Origin: Candidatus Schneewindia gallinarum | GTDB lineage: Bacteria; Bacillota; Clostridia; Oscillospirales; Ruminococcaceae | Reading direction: 5' to 3' | NCBI GenBank assembly: GCA_904420175.1 | Contig: CAJFUF010000016.1 | Span: forward strand, 1-61,882 | Length of the DNA stretch: 61,882 nt | Shown: one piece after another, positions 7,392 to 17,109 of the stretch | Numbering within the stretch: position 1 is the stretch's first letter | How the letters are laid out: every line of letters starts with the position of its first letter | Program-made: the position numbers and the translations under genes | Notes under the pieces: generated by a model | The model's input: the letters and a program-made list of their open reading frames with translations, nothing else | Database searches by the model: none | What the model was told of the DNA's origin: nothing

Positions 7392-9224
7392 TTGGAAAAC
7401 AAAAAAGAAAAGAAAGTGCCGCAGGCCCGCTCAAGAAAGCAGCCTGTTCCCGCGGCGCGCACAAAGAAGGCGCCGGAAAGGAAGCAGACCGTGGAGAAAG
7501 CGGCAAAACCCGTGCAGAAGCGGGGACACCGCCGCCCAAAGAAGGAGCAGGTGCACCTGTTTGATCCGGTGCGCGTCATCCCGCTGGGGGGCCTTGGCGA
7601 AATCGGAAAAAACATCACAGTGTATGAGTGCGGGAACGACGCCATTATTGTGGACTGCGGCATCTCCTTCCCGGACAGCGAGATGCCGGGCGTGGACCTG
7701 GTCATCCCGGACTTAAGCTATGTGGAACGGATCAAGGACAAGGTGCGGGGCATTTTTATCACCCACGGGCATGAGGATCACATCGGCGGCGTGCCGTATC
7801 TGCTTCGGATCCTGAATGTGCCGCTGTACGGTACAAGGCTGACCTGCGGGCTGATTGAAAACAAGCTGAAGGAGCACGGCCTCGCCTCCCGGGCGAAGCT
7901 GATGGTCACCAATGCGGGGCAGACGGTGAAGGCCGGCTGCTTCTCGGTGGAGTTTGTGCGTGTCAACCACTCCATCCCGGACGCGGTGGGCTTTGCCATT
8001 ACAACACCGGCAGGCGTCATTGTCCAGACCGGTGACTTTAAAATTGATTTCACCCCGATTGAGGGGAAGATGATCGACCTCGCCCGCTTCGGCGAGCTGG
8101 GCAAGGCAGGGGTGCTGGCGCTGCTGCCGGACTCCACCAATGCGGAGCGGCCGGGCGCCACCATCAGCGAGCGGCAGGTGGCCGCCAACCTGCGCACTTT
8201 GTTTGAGCGGGGGGATCACCAGCGGCAGCGCATCATTGTGGCGTCTTTTGCCAGCAACATCCACCGGGTCAAGCAGATTATGGACTGTGCGGCGGAAAGC
8301 GGACGCAAGGTGGCCCTGTCCGGCAGAAGCATGCTGAACGTGGTGGAGACCGCGATGGAGCTTGGCTACCTGTCTGTACCGGAAAACCTGCTTATTGATA
8401 TTTCGGAGGTGGGTCGTTATCCCGCCAACCGGATCTGCATCATTACCACCGGCAGTCAGGGGGAACCCATGGCCGCCCTGTCCCGCATGGCATCGGGGGA
8501 GCACCGGCAGGTCCGGGTGGGCAAAGGGGATTTAATCATTATCTCCGCCAACCCCATCCCCGGCAATGAAAAACTGGTGGGCCGCGTGGTGAATGAACTG
8601 CTGAAGCTGGGCGCGGACGTGATTTATGAGAGGATGTACGAGGTGCACGTGTCCGGCCACGCCTGCCAGGATGAATTGAAAATGATGATGAGCTTGACCC
8701 AGCCGAAGTATTTCCTGCCCCTGCACGGCGAGTATAAGCACCTGAAAAAGCATGCCGCCCTGGCGGAAAGCATGGGCATTCCGGAGGAAAACATCCTGAT
8801 TGCGGAGACCGGCAATGTGATTGAATTTTCGCCTAAGGGCATGCACATCACCGGATCTGTCCAGTCGGGGCAGGTCATGGTAGACGGCCTCGGCATCGGC
8901 GATGTGGGCAGCATTGTGCTGCGGGACCGCAAGCTGCTGGCGGAGGACGGCATCATTATTGTCGTCATGGCCGTCTCCGGCACGGATGGGCACCTGGTCT
9001 CCGGGCCCAACATCGTCTCCCGCGGATTTGTCTACGTCAAGGAGTCGGAGCAGCTGATGGAGGATGCGCGCCACATTGCCACAGAGGTGGTGGAGCGTTG
9101 CCTCAGCGACGGCCGTAAGGAGTACGGCATGGCCCGCAACAAGGTGAAGGACGCCGTCAGCGAGACCATGTTCCAAAAGACCAAACGCCGGCCCATGGTG
9201 CTGCCGGTGATTATGGAGGTTTAG
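7392..9224 (+). CDS. rnj: Ribonuclease J
   Basis: A metallo-beta-lactamase/beta-CASP RNase, the main 5'-to-3' exonuclease and endonuclease of RNA decay in Firmicutes. After a basic, low-complexity N-terminal tail (about 60 residues rich in Lys, Arg, Pro), the catalytic core starts at VRVIPLGGLGEIGKN. It carries FITHGHEDHIGG, the two-metal site, then the beta-CASP region and the C-terminal domain. I prefer the TTG at 7392: GGAGG (7380-7384) stands 7 bases before it, giving 610 residues. A longer in-frame TTG at 7281 lacks a ribosome-binding site. It opens a colinear run with gdpP, rplI and dnaB. Confidence 0.94.
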   Translation: MENKKEKKVPQARSRKQPVPAARTKKAPERKQTVEKAAKPVQKRGHRRPKKEQVHLFDPVRVIPLGGLGEIGKNITVYECGNDAIIVDCGISFPDSEMPGVDLVIPDLSYVERIKDKVRGIFITHGHEDHIGGVPYLLRILNVPLYGTRLTCGLIENKLKEHGLASRAKLMVTNAGQTVKAGCFSVEFVRVNHSIPDAVGFAITTPAGVIVQTGDFKIDFTPIEGKMIDLARFGELGKAGVLALLPDSTNAERPGATISERQVAANLRTLFERGDHQRQRIIVASFASNIHRVKQIMDCAAESGRKVALSGRSMLNVVETAMELGYLSVPENLLIDISEVGRYPANRICIITTGSQGEPMAALSRMASGEHRQVRVGKGDLIIISANPIPGNEKLVGRVVNELLKLGADVIYERMYEVHVSGHACQDELKMMMSLTQPKYFLPLHGEYKHLKKHAALAESMGIPEENILIAETGNVIEFSPKGMHITGSVQSGQVMVDGLGIGDVGSIVLRDRKLLAEDGIIIVVMAVSGTDGHLVSGPNIVSRGFVYVKESEQLMEDARHIATEVVERCLSDGRKEYGMARNKVKDAVSETMFQKTKRRPMVLPVIMEV

Positions 9225-9254
9225 AAAAGGCCTTCGGAAAGGAGGGACTAGGGC

Positions 9255-11279
9255 ATGGATACCAAGCTGTTTTTTAAAAAAAGCGAGCGGCAGAAGCCGG
9301 AAAAAAAGCCGAAGGTACGCACCCAGAAGCGGGTGTATGGGTTGGAATTGTTTGTGCTGTGCGCCGTTATCGCCGTCATGGCCGTCCCCTCCAGCGAGAG
9401 CACCCCGTGGTGGAGCATTGTCAAAGTGGCGCTGGCCATCGCGGCCCTGGTGTTCACAGTAACGTATTATTCAGGCACGCGGCGTAAGCAGCTGTTGCTG
9501 TTAAAACAGATTTCCACCGCCCTTGACCCCACCGGGCGGCACATGCTGCGCTCGTTCCCGCTGCCTGTGATGGTGGAGGACAGCGAGGGCTATATCGCCT
9601 GGTACAACGACCGTTTCGACAGCGAGGTGGCTGCGGGGACGGGCCTGTGCGGGCACCTGCTTTACAAGGCCATGCCGGAGTTGTCCGACGCGGATGAGGA
9701 CTCCGGCGTTGTGGATGTGCGCTACGGCGACCGGCGGTATGCGGTGTCCACCTCCTCCGTTACGGTGGGGGGACGTCCGCACCGTATCCACTACTTTTTT
9801 GATGAGACGGCACTGAAGGAGAAGTGCGACGAATACGACCTGTCCCGGCCCAGCGTGCTGATTATCACCCTCGACAATTTTGAGGAGTTGATGGAGAACG
9901 AGAAGGAGAGCGACCGTATCCGCACCACCGCCAAAATAGAGACCATTATCGACGACTTTATGCGCGGCACCACCGGGGTGCTGATCCGTCAGCGCAGGGA
10001 CCGGTTCCTTGCCATTATGGAGGAGCGGCACATGCGCCAGGTGGTGGAGGGCAGGTTCCAGATCCTCAGTGAGGCAAGAAGCTGCCACAACTCCGACCAG
10101 GTGCCCATCACCATGTCCATCGGCGTGGGGCGTATGGGCGCAACCCTCAGCGAGTGTGAGGCCATGGCCAAACAGGCCCTTGACATGGCGCAGGGCCGCG
10201 GCGGCGATCAGGCTGCCATTAAGACCGCCGCCGGCTTTGAATTTTTCGGCGGCATGTCCCAGTCGCAGGAGCGGCGCACCAAGGTCAAGACCCGTATTGT
10301 GGCCGCCGCCCTGCTGGAACTGATTGAGGCGAGCAGCAACATCCTTATTATGGGCCACCGGGCCTCCGACCTGGATGCGCTGGGCGCAAGTTTCGGCATG
10401 GCAAGCGCGGCGCTGAAACTGGGCAAGAAGGTGAAAATTGTGATTGACCGGCAGACCACCCTGGCAGGGACGCTGTATGAGCGGATCGCCCAGAGCGACG
10501 AGGGCGTGGGCCTGTTTGTGTCGCCGCGGGACGCGGAGGAGTATGTGGAAAAGGACACCCTTCTGATGGTGATGGACACCCATACCCGCGCCCTTGCGGA
10601 GGACAGGGAACTGCTGGACATCTGTAAAACCGTCGTGGTGGTGGATCATCACCGCAAGGTGGTGGGCCACATTGACAACGCCGTAATTTTCTATCATGAA
10701 CCGTACGCCTCCTCCGCAAGCGAGATGGTGACGGAACTGGTGCAGTACTTCGGCGACAAGGCCGCCATGTCGAGGCTGAGTGCTGAGGCGCTTTTAAGCG
10801 GTATCATGCTGGACACCAAAAACTTTGTGATGAAAACAGGCGTGCGCACGTTTGAGGCGGCGGCCTATCTGCGCCGCCGCGGCGCAGACACGGTGGAGGT
10901 CAGGAAACTGTTCCTCAACTCCATCGACGCGTACCGCGAGCGCACCCACCTTGTGGCAAGCGCGAAAATTTACAAGGGCTGCGCCGTGGCGGTCAGCAAG
11001 GAGAAAATTTCCGAAATCCAGATCGTGGCGCCGCAGGCCGCAGACGAGCTGCTGGGGCTTGAGGGGGTGGACGCCTCCTTCGTGGTATACGATTTGAATG
11101 GGACGGTCTATGTGTCCGCGCGCAGCATGGGCGCATTTAACGTCCAGCTGATTATGGAAAGCCTGGGCGGCGGCGGCCATCACACTATGGCGGGCGCACA
11201 GCTGCCCGGTGCCGACCCGGATGAGGTGGGCGCGGAGATTCTCCGCCTGATTGAACAGTACATCAGCGAACAGCAATAA
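9255..11279 (+). CDS. gdpP: Cyclic-di-AMP phosphodiesterase GdpP
   Basis: A 674-residue membrane-bound enzyme that degrades c-di-AMP to pApA, so it sets the level of a messenger controlling osmotic and wall homeostasis. Two transmembrane helices (about 30-45 and 55-72) are followed by a PAS-like segment, a degenerate GGDEF domain (no GGDEF motif seen), and a DHH-DHHA1 phosphoesterase. The DHH part has MGHRASDLDALGA near residue 366 and VVDHHRK near 462; DHHA1 ends with GGGGHHTMAGA near 637. GGAGGG precedes the ATG. It lies 30 bases after rnj and 23 before rplI, the usual gdpP-rplI-dnaB order of Firmicutes. Confidence 0.96.
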   Translation: MDTKLFFKKSERQKPEKKPKVRTQKRVYGLELFVLCAVIAVMAVPSSESTPWWSIVKVALAIAALVFTVTYYSGTRRKQLLLLKQISTALDPTGRHMLRSFPLPVMVEDSEGYIAWYNDRFDSEVAAGTGLCGHLLYKAMPELSDADEDSGVVDVRYGDRRYAVSTSSVTVGGRPHRIHYFFDETALKEKCDEYDLSRPSVLIITLDNFEELMENEKESDRIRTTAKIETIIDDFMRGTTGVLIRQRRDRFLAIMEERHMRQVVEGRFQILSEARSCHNSDQVPITMSIGVGRMGATLSECEAMAKQALDMAQGRGGDQAAIKTAAGFEFFGGMSQSQERRTKVKTRIVAAALLELIEASSNILIMGHRASDLDALGASFGMASAALKLGKKVKIVIDRQTTLAGTLYERIAQSDEGVGLFVSPRDAEEYVEKDTLLMVMDTHTRALAEDRELLDICKTVVVVDHHRKVVGHIDNAVIFYHEPYASSASEMVTELVQYFGDKAAMSRLSAEALLSGIMLDTKNFVMKTGVRTFEAAAYLRRRGADTVEVRKLFLNSIDAYRERTHLVASAKIYKGCAVAVSKEKISEIQIVAPQAADELLGLEGVDASFVVYDLNGTVYVSARSMGAFNVQLIMESLGGGGHHTMAGAQLPGADPDEVGAEILRLIEQYISEQQ

Positions 11280-11302
11280 CAACTGGAAAGGGAGGAAACA
11301 CC

Positions 11303-11749
11303 ATGAAAGTGATTTTAAAGCAGGATGTAAAAGGAAGCGGCAAGGCCGGCGATCTGGTAAATGTGTCGGACGGCTTTGCAAACAATTTTCTGTTTAAAAA
11401 GGGCCTGGCGGTGCCTGCAACCAACTCCGCCGTCAATGAACTGAACGCCAAAAAGGACGCCCAGCGGCACCACCTCGCTATGGAGAAGGCCCGCTGCGAG
11501 GAGGAGGGGAAAAAGCTGGACGGGAAAACCGTGAACCTGCACGCCAAGGCAGGCAAAAACGGCAAGCTGTTCGGCTCCGTCACGCCGAAGGAAATTGCCG
11601 AGTGCATTGAAAAGGACTTCGGCGTCTCGGTGGATAAACGGAAAATCGGCCTGCAGATGGAAATTAAGGCCTTCGGAAGCTACACCGCCAGTGTGAAACT
11701 GCACCCGGAGGTCACCGTCCAGATGACGGTCAGCGTCACGGAGGAATAG
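11303..11749 (+). CDS. rplI: Large ribosomal subunit protein bL9
   Basis: A 148-residue ribosomal protein of the 50S subunit, binding 23S rRNA. The N-terminal signature MKVILKQDVKGSGKAGD and VSDGFANNFLFKKGLA is diagnostic, followed by the long Lys/Glu-rich connecting helix and the C-terminal domain (GKLFGSVTPKEIAE). Length is normal. GGGAGG lies 8 bases before the ATG. It sits between gdpP and dnaB. Confidence 0.98.
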   Translation: MKVILKQDVKGSGKAGDLVNVSDGFANNFLFKKGLAVPATNSAVNELNAKKDAQRHHLAMEKARCEEEGKKLDGKTVNLHAKAGKNGKLFGSVTPKEIAECIEKDFGVSVDKRKIGLQMEIKAFGSYTASVKLHPEVTVQMTVSVTEE

Positions 11750-11780
11750 GCGCGAAGGGATTGGAAAGGAGGCAGCGGAA

Positions 11781-13130
11781 ATGGCAGGTACCATGACGGA
11801 TATGGAGCTGTATGATAAAATGCCCTACAACCCGGAGGCGGAGCAGTCCGTCCTTGGGGCGGTGCTGATTGCGCCGGACACCCTGCCGGAGGTCATGGGT
11901 ATTATCAGCGCGGACTGCTTTTACCGCCGGGAAAACCGGGAGCTGTTCTCCATTATGGTTGCCATGTTCTCCTCCGGGGAGGTTATCGACCCGGTCACCG
12001 TGCTGGAGGGTGCGGTCCGCGGCCAGGTGTTCCCCTCCGCAGCGGAGGGGAAGGTCTACATTGCGGAGCTGGTGCAGGTGGTGCCCACCTCGGGCAACGT
12101 GCTCAGCTACGCCAAAATCGTACAGGACAAATACTACCTGCGCCGCCTTATCGGCACCGCGCAGGAGATTATCGACAAATCCAGCGACGGGCAGACGGAC
12201 TCCGCCACCCTGCTTGACAATGCGGAGCAGAAGATTTATGAAATCCGCCAGGGCCGGGACACCCGCGGGCTGACGCGCTTCTCTGAAGTGATGATTGGGG
12301 TGTACGATCAGCTGCAAAAGCTGTCCGGCGAGGAGCGGGAGGAGGCGCGCGGCGTCGACACCGGCTTTGTGGATTTGGACAACAAGCTGCTGGGTATGAA
12401 CCGGTCGGATCTGGTGCTGCTGGCGGCCCGTCCCGCCATGGGAAAGACCAGCTTTGCCCTCAACATCGCTGTCAACGTGGCGAAAAAGACGGGGAAGGCC
12501 GTGGCGGTGTTCTCCCTTGAGATGCCTCGTGAGCAGGTCGCCCTGCGCATGCTGTCCGGGGAGGCCAGCGTATCCTCCTCTCAGCTGCGCACCGGGGAGC
12601 TAAGCCCGGACGACTGGATCCGCCTGTCCCAGGGGGCGGCGGTGCTCAGTGAAAAAAAGATTTATATTGACGACACGTCCTCCATCACGGTGCCGGAAAT
12701 CAAGGCGAAGCTGCGCAGGGTCAAGGACCTGGGCTTTGTGGTAATCGACTACCTGCAGCTGGTCAGCGGTTCCGGCCGCAGCGAGAACCGCGTGCAGGAG
12801 GTGTCCGCCATGACAAGGGGCCTGAAAATTATGGCGAAGGAGCTGGACGTGCCCATCCTGGTGCTGTCCCAGCTCAACCGCGCGTCTGAGACGCGCAGCG
12901 ACCACCGCCCCATGCTCAGCGACCTGCGTGAGTCCGGCTCCATCGAGCAGGACGCGGACATGGTGCTGATGCTGTACCGCGACGTATACGGGGAGGAGCG
13001 GGGCGAAAACAACAACGCGGCGGAGTGTATCATTGCCAAAAACCGCCACGGCAGCACCGGCACGGTGCCGCTGACGTTTGACGGGCAGTACACCCGCTTC
13101 GGCAACGCAGCCATGGTGCAGTATGAGTAG
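11781..13130 (+). CDS. dnaB: Replicative DNA helicase DnaB
   Basis: A 449-residue hexameric helicase that unwinds DNA at the replication fork. The N-terminal domain begins with MPYNPEAEQSVLGAVL. The RecA-like C-terminal domain carries the Walker A motif RPAMGKTSFALNIA, then VVIDYLQL (Walker B), LSQLNRASE and LRESGSIEQDADMV. There is no intein; the length is normal. AAAGGAGG precedes the ATG at a spacing of 10. Its last codons overlap the start of tilS by 8 bases, so the two are translationally coupled. Confidence 0.97.
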   Translation: MAGTMTDMELYDKMPYNPEAEQSVLGAVLIAPDTLPEVMGIISADCFYRRENRELFSIMVAMFSSGEVIDPVTVLEGAVRGQVFPSAAEGKVYIAELVQVVPTSGNVLSYAKIVQDKYYLRRLIGTAQEIIDKSSDGQTDSATLLDNAEQKIYEIRQGRDTRGLTRFSEVMIGVYDQLQKLSGEEREEARGVDTGFVDLDNKLLGMNRSDLVLLAARPAMGKTSFALNIAVNVAKKTGKAVAVFSLEMPREQVALRMLSGEASVSSSQLRTGELSPDDWIRLSQGAAVLSEKKIYIDDTSSITVPEIKAKLRRVKDLGFVVIDYLQLVSGSGRSENRVQEVSAMTRGLKIMAKELDVPILVLSQLNRASETRSDHRPMLSDLRESGSIEQDADMVLMLYRDVYGEERGENNNAAECIIAKNRHGSTGTVPLTFDGQYTRFGNAAMVQYE

Positions 13131-14460
13131 GGGGCCGTTCGCGCAGGCGGTGGCCCGCTTTGTGGAAGAGCAAGGACTGCTCCGGCAGGGGGACAGGGTG
13201 TGCGTAGCCCTGTCCGGCGGGGCGGACTCCGTTGCTCTTCTTGCCGTTTTACTGGGGATTCGGGACACGTTGGGGCTGGCGGTCCGCTGCTGCCATGTCA
13301 ATCACAACCTGCGCGGGGAGGAAAGCGCCCGGGACGAGCAGTTTGTCAAGGAACTGTGCGCCCGCTTCGATGTGCCGCTGACCCTGTTTTCCGTGGACTG
13401 CGCCGGGGCCGCCCGGCGGGACGGCCTGTCGGTGGAGACGGCTGCAAGAAACGAGCGGTACGGCTGCTTTGCGCGGATGGCGCAATCCGAAAACTGCCTT
13501 GTGGCGACGGCGCACACCGCCTCCGACCAGGCGGAAACCGTGCTGTTCCGCCTGGCGCGGGGCACGGGCCTGCGGGGGCTGTGCGGTATCCCTGCGAAGC
13601 GCGGCCCCTTTATCCGCCCCCTGCTGTGTGTCACAAGGCAGCAGGTGGAGGCGTACGTGGGGGAGCTTGGCCTGCCCTTTGTAACGGACAGCACCAACCT
13701 GTCGGACGTCTACACCCGCAACCGGCTGCGGCATCAGGTGATCCCGCAGCTGAAGGATCTCAACCCCTCCTTTGAAGCGGCGGTCACCCGCATGTGCGCC
13801 GCTTTGCGCCAGGACGAGACGGTGCTGGAGAATCTGACACAGACGGAGTACGAGCGGGTTTCGTCGGCGGAATTTTCGCTGGCGGCGTTTGCCTCGGTGC
13901 CGGAAGGGCTGCTGAACCGGGTGATACAGGAATTTTTTTGTCGGCACGGCTTGCTTTTTGACGCGAAAAAATGTATCCTTATAAGAAGCCTCATGGCTGC
14001 CGGCAGCGGCGCCGTGCAGGTAGGAAAGGAACAGGCCGTCACTGTGGCGCAGGGCAGGCTTGCGCTGGTGCGGACGGGTGCGCCCGTCTTTCACGGGGAA
14101 GTCTGCACATTTCAGGCGCCGAAAACCGTTTTTCTGCACCTTGCGGTGGAAAAACAAAGTTTATCCGCAATTCACAGGAAAGACACATTTTTCATGGTGG
14201 ATTATGATAAACTGGTTGGGAAACCCTTTTTGCGCACAAGGCGGCCGGGCGACACGGTTAAGCTGCCGGGAAGGCCCACCAAGACGGTTAAAAAGCTGTA
14301 CAGCGAACAAAAGACGCAGAACCGGGACGAGAAGGTGCTGGTGTGCGATGCACTGGGCGTGGTATGGCTGGAGGACGCCGGGCCTGTGGAACGCGCGGCA
14401 GTGGACGGTACAACAAAAACGATTTTAAAAATGGGGGTTGTTTGCTTTGATGAGAGATGA
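13123..14460 (+). CDS. tilS: tRNA(Ile)-lysidine synthase TilS
   Basis: Uses ATP and lysine to modify C34 of the CAU-anticodon isoleucine tRNA to lysidine, changing its decoding from Met to Ile. The PP-loop ATP pyrophosphatase motif LSGGADSVAL is near residue 28, followed by CHVNHNLRGEES and the helical domain. The TilS C-terminal domain is recognised by RRPGDTVKLPGRPTKTVKKL. The chosen ATG at 13123 lies inside the end of dnaB; an upstream in-frame start exists but would extend deep into dnaB. Product 445 residues, normal. hpt follows with a short overlap, the conserved tilS-hpt-ftsH order. Confidence 0.95.
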   Translation: MSRGPFAQAVARFVEEQGLLRQGDRVCVALSGGADSVALLAVLLGIRDTLGLAVRCCHVNHNLRGEESARDEQFVKELCARFDVPLTLFSVDCAGAARRDGLSVETAARNERYGCFARMAQSENCLVATAHTASDQAETVLFRLARGTGLRGLCGIPAKRGPFIRPLLCVTRQQVEAYVGELGLPFVTDSTNLSDVYTRNRLRHQVIPQLKDLNPSFEAAVTRMCAALRQDETVLENLTQTEYERVSSAEFSLAAFASVPEGLLNRVIQEFFCRHGLLFDAKKCILIRSLMAAGSGAVQVGKEQAVTVAQGRLALVRTGAPVFHGEVCTFQAPKTVFLHLAVEKQSLSAIHRKDTFFMVDYDKLVGKPFLRTRRPGDTVKLPGRPTKTVKKLYSEQKTQNRDEKVLVCDALGVVWLEDAGPVERAAVDGTTKTILKMGVVCFDER

Positions 14461-14989
14461 TATGGCAAAAATTATGCTGACGGAAGAGCAGCTGCACGAC
14501 AAGGTGTGCGAGCTGGGCGCCCAGATATCAAGGGATTATGAAGGGAAAAACCTGCTTCTGGTCAGCGTCCTGAAGGGATCCGTGCTGTTTATGGCCGACC
14601 TGATGCGGGCCATCAGCATCCCTGCTTCTGTGGACTTTATGTCTGTCAGCAGCTACGGCTCCGGCACCAAGACCAGCGGCGTTGTCAAAATCATCAAGGA
14701 TTTGGACATTCCTCTTGAGGGGTATGATCTGCTGATTGTGGAGGACATCCTTGACAGCGGCAAAACCCTGGAGTACATTATCGAAATGCTGGAAGCGCGT
14801 AACCCCCGTTCCATCAAAATCTGCACCCTGCTTGATAAACCGGACCGGCGGCAGGTGGACATCAGCCCGGACTACTCCGGCTTTGTCATCCCGGATGAGT
14901 TTGTGGTCGGTTACGGCCTCGACTACGCGGAGAAATACCGCAACCTGCCGTACATCGGCGTGTTAAAGCCTGAAGTTTATACTGACTGA
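14450..14989 (+). CDS. hpt: Hypoxanthine phosphoribosyltransferase
   Basis: Salvages hypoxanthine and guanine by attaching them to PRPP, forming IMP or [14 protein letters not shown] is the PRPP-binding loop, [14 protein letters not shown] the N-terminal motif, and [20 protein letters not shown] the family's C-terminal signature. About 179 residues from the ATG at 14450, which sits behind a GGGGG stretch; a TTG four codons earlier and an ATG four codons later are alternatives. The start overlaps the end of tilS. Nucleoside hydrolases at the left end and adenine deaminase at 51485 could feed the same purine pool. Confidence 0.96.
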   Translation: MRDDMAKIMLTEEQLHDKVCELGAQISRDYEGKNLLLVSVLKGSVLFMADLMRAISIPASVDFMSVSSYGSGTKTSGVVKIIKDLDIPLEGYDLLIVEDILDSGKTLEYIIEMLEARNPRSIKICTLLDKPDRRQVDISPDYSGFVIPDEFVVGYGLDYAEKYRNLPYIGVLKPEVYTD

Positions 14990-15042
14990 GAATAATCTTC
15001 CGGTCGTCGCCTACAATAATCACGTTAAGGAGTGAACGCCAC

Positions 15043-16908
15043 TTGGGAAACAAGAAACTGCGTACCTTCCTCGTTTACGGCGTGCTGCTGGCAGTGCTGT
15101 TTGTCATGATTACCTCCCTGTATGGAAGGACCACCACCAACAGCATCAAGTACTCGCAGATCGTCAGCTATTTTAACGACGGAAAGGTACAGGACTTTGA
15201 GCTGGATTTCAACTCGGGAGAGTTGACCCTTAAGTTGGAGAACGAGGCAAACGCAATCCAGTACAAGGTGCCGGACGTCAACTTGTTTTTAAACGACATC
15301 AACGACTACATTGTTCAGCATAACCGGGAAAACCCGGACGACCAGATTACCTATAACTATCTGCCGGTGCAGGAGCTGCCCTGGTGGGTATCCATGCTGC
15401 CGACGCTGCTGCTGATCGTGGGCCTGCTGGTGGTATGGTACATGATGATGAACAAGGCGGGCGGCGGCTCGCAGGCCATGACCTTCGGCAAGGCAAAAAT
15501 CAAGCCGGCCGACGTCAAGGGCAAGGTCACCTTTCAGGATGTGGCCGGCGTGGACGAGGAAAAGGAGGAGCTGCAGGAAGTTGTGGAGTTCCTCAAGAAC
15601 CCCAAAAAGTTCAGCACCCTCGGCGCGCGCATCCCGAAGGGCGTGCTGCTGATGGGCCCCCCCGGAACCGGTAAAACCCTGCTGGCCCGCGCGGTCGCAG
15701 GGGAAGCGGGCGTACCTTTTTACTCCATCTCCGGTTCCAGCTTTGTGGAGATGTTCGTGGGCGTGGGCGCCTCCCGCGTGCGGGATCTGTTTGAACAGGC
15801 GAAAAAGGACGCCCCCAGCATTGTCTTTATTGATGAGATTGACGCCGTGGGCCGCCAGCGCGGCGCGGGCCTCGGCGGAGGCCATGACGAGCGCGAGCAG
15901 ACCCTCAACCAGCTGCTGGTGGAGATGGACGGCTTTGACAACAACATCGGCGTCATCGTCATGGCGGCCACCAACCGCCGCGATGTGCTGGATCCCGCGC
16001 TGCTGCGTCCCGGCCGGTTTGACCGGCAGGTCACGGTCAACTACCCGGATATCCGCGGCCGAGAGGAGATTCTCAAGGTGCACAGCAGGAAGAAACCGCT
16101 GGCGCCCGATGTGGATTTAAGCGTTATCGCCCGCTCCACCCCCGGGTTTACCGGTGCGGATTTGGAGAACCTGCTGAATGAGGCGGCGCTGCTGGCCGCC
16201 CGCAAAAATCTGCAGGCTATCACTATGAAGGAAATTGAGGAAGCCACCATCAAGGTCATTGTGGGCCCGGAAAAGACCAGCAAGGTCATCAAGCCGGAGG
16301 AGCGCAAGCTTACCGCCTTCCACGAGGCGGGCCACGCCGTTGTCACCTACTTCTGCGAGACGCAGAGCGATGTGCACGAGATTTCCATTATCCCCCGCGG
16401 CATGGCAGGCGGCTATACCCTGTCCCTGCCGGAGACCGACCGTTCCTACAAGCGGAAAAAGGAAATGTTTGAGGATGTGGTGGTGCTGCTGGGCGGCCGT
16501 GTGGCGGAGAGCCTGATGCTGGACGACATCTCCACCGGCGCCTCCAACGATTTGGAGCGTGCCACCGCCACGGCAAAAAGCATGGTAACACGCTACGGCT
16601 TCAGCGAGAAGCTGGGCCCTGTGGTGTACGGCGGCGATCACGAGGTGTTCCTCGGCCGCGACTTTACCCAGTCCCGCGACTATTCCGAGGCGGTTGCCTC
16701 CGAAATTGACGAGGAGGTCCGCGGCATTGTGGACCGTGCCTACGAGCGGGCGATGGAGATTCTTACTGCCCATAAGCAGAAACTGATCACAGTGGCGGAG
16801 GCGCTGCTGGAATTTGAAAAAATCGGGGAGGAGCAGTTTAAAAAGCTGATGGAGTACGACGGCGCACTTCCCACCCCGCCCAGTCCCGAGGCAGCCCCGG
16901 CACAGTAA
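15043..16908 (+). CDS. ftsH: ATP-dependent zinc metalloprotease FtsH
   Basis: A 621-residue membrane AAA+ protease that extracts and degrades membrane and regulatory proteins. Two transmembrane helices (about 8-27 and 114-137) flank a small outer domain. The AAA module has Walker A GPPGTGKT near 205, Walker [16 protein letters not shown] and the second-region-of-homology arginines in [11 protein letters not shown]. The zinc site HEAGH is at about 427-431. The start is TTG at 15043 with AAGGAG about 10 bases upstream. It closes the tilS-hpt-ftsH run and is followed by a strong terminator. Confidence 0.98.
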   Translation: MGNKKLRTFLVYGVLLAVLFVMITSLYGRTTTNSIKYSQIVSYFNDGKVQDFELDFNSGELTLKLENEANAIQYKVPDVNLFLNDINDYIVQHNRENPDDQITYNYLPVQELPWWVSMLPTLLLIVGLLVVWYMMMNKAGGGSQAMTFGKAKIKPADVKGKVTFQDVAGVDEEKEELQEVVEFLKNPKKFSTLGARIPKGVLLMGPPGTGKTLLARAVAGEAGVPFYSISGSSFVEMFVGVGASRVRDLFEQAKKDAPSIVFIDEIDAVGRQRGAGLGGGHDEREQTLNQLLVEMDGFDNNIGVIVMAATNRRDVLDPALLRPGRFDRQVTVNYPDIRGREEILKVHSRKKPLAPDVDLSVIARSTPGFTGADLENLLNEAALLAARKNLQAITMKEIEEATIKVIVGPEKTSKVIKPEERKLTAFHEAGHAVVTYFCETQSDVHEISIIPRGMAGGYTLSLPETDRSYKRKKEMFEDVVVLLGGRVAESLMLDDISTGASNDLERATATAKSMVTRYGFSEKLGPVVYGGDHEVFLGRDFTQSRDYSEAVASEIDEEVRGIVDRAYERAMEILTAHKQKLITVAEALLEFEKIGEEQFKKLMEYDGALPTPPSPEAAPAQ

Positions 16909-16962
16909 CGCCCGCCCTGCCCCTAAAAAAACAAGAACGCGGAACAGTGTGTTTCGCTTAGC

Positions 16963-17009
16963 AAAGAGGGGGAGCCCCATGGCCCAAAGGCCGGGGGCTC
17001 CCCCTCTTT
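16963..17009 (+). terminator. Terminator after ftsH
   Basis: A 16-bp stem (16963-16978 with 16994-17009) ending in a T-rich tract. It isolates the housekeeping run from the ABC-like locus downstream. Confidence 0.85.
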
Positions 17010-17048
17010 GTCTTTTGTTAAAAGAAGATGAAAATCAGCGTGTGTTCG

Positions 17049-17078
17049 TTGACGGCCGTGACGGTTATCATGTAAACT
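17049..17078 (+). promoter_or_regulatory. Promoter of permease pair 1
   Basis: TTGACG (17049-17054), 18-base spacer ending in TG, TAAACT (17073-17078). The same arrangement recurs before pair 2 at 19579-19608. Confidence 0.7.
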
Positions 17079-17109
17079 GTTTTTAGAATCTGAAAGGCGG
17101 GATGCTGAA

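Noticed and set aside
9501-10697. A 398-codon minus-strand frame inside gdpP
   Set aside because: GdpP is unmistakable on the plus strand; the shadow has no family features.
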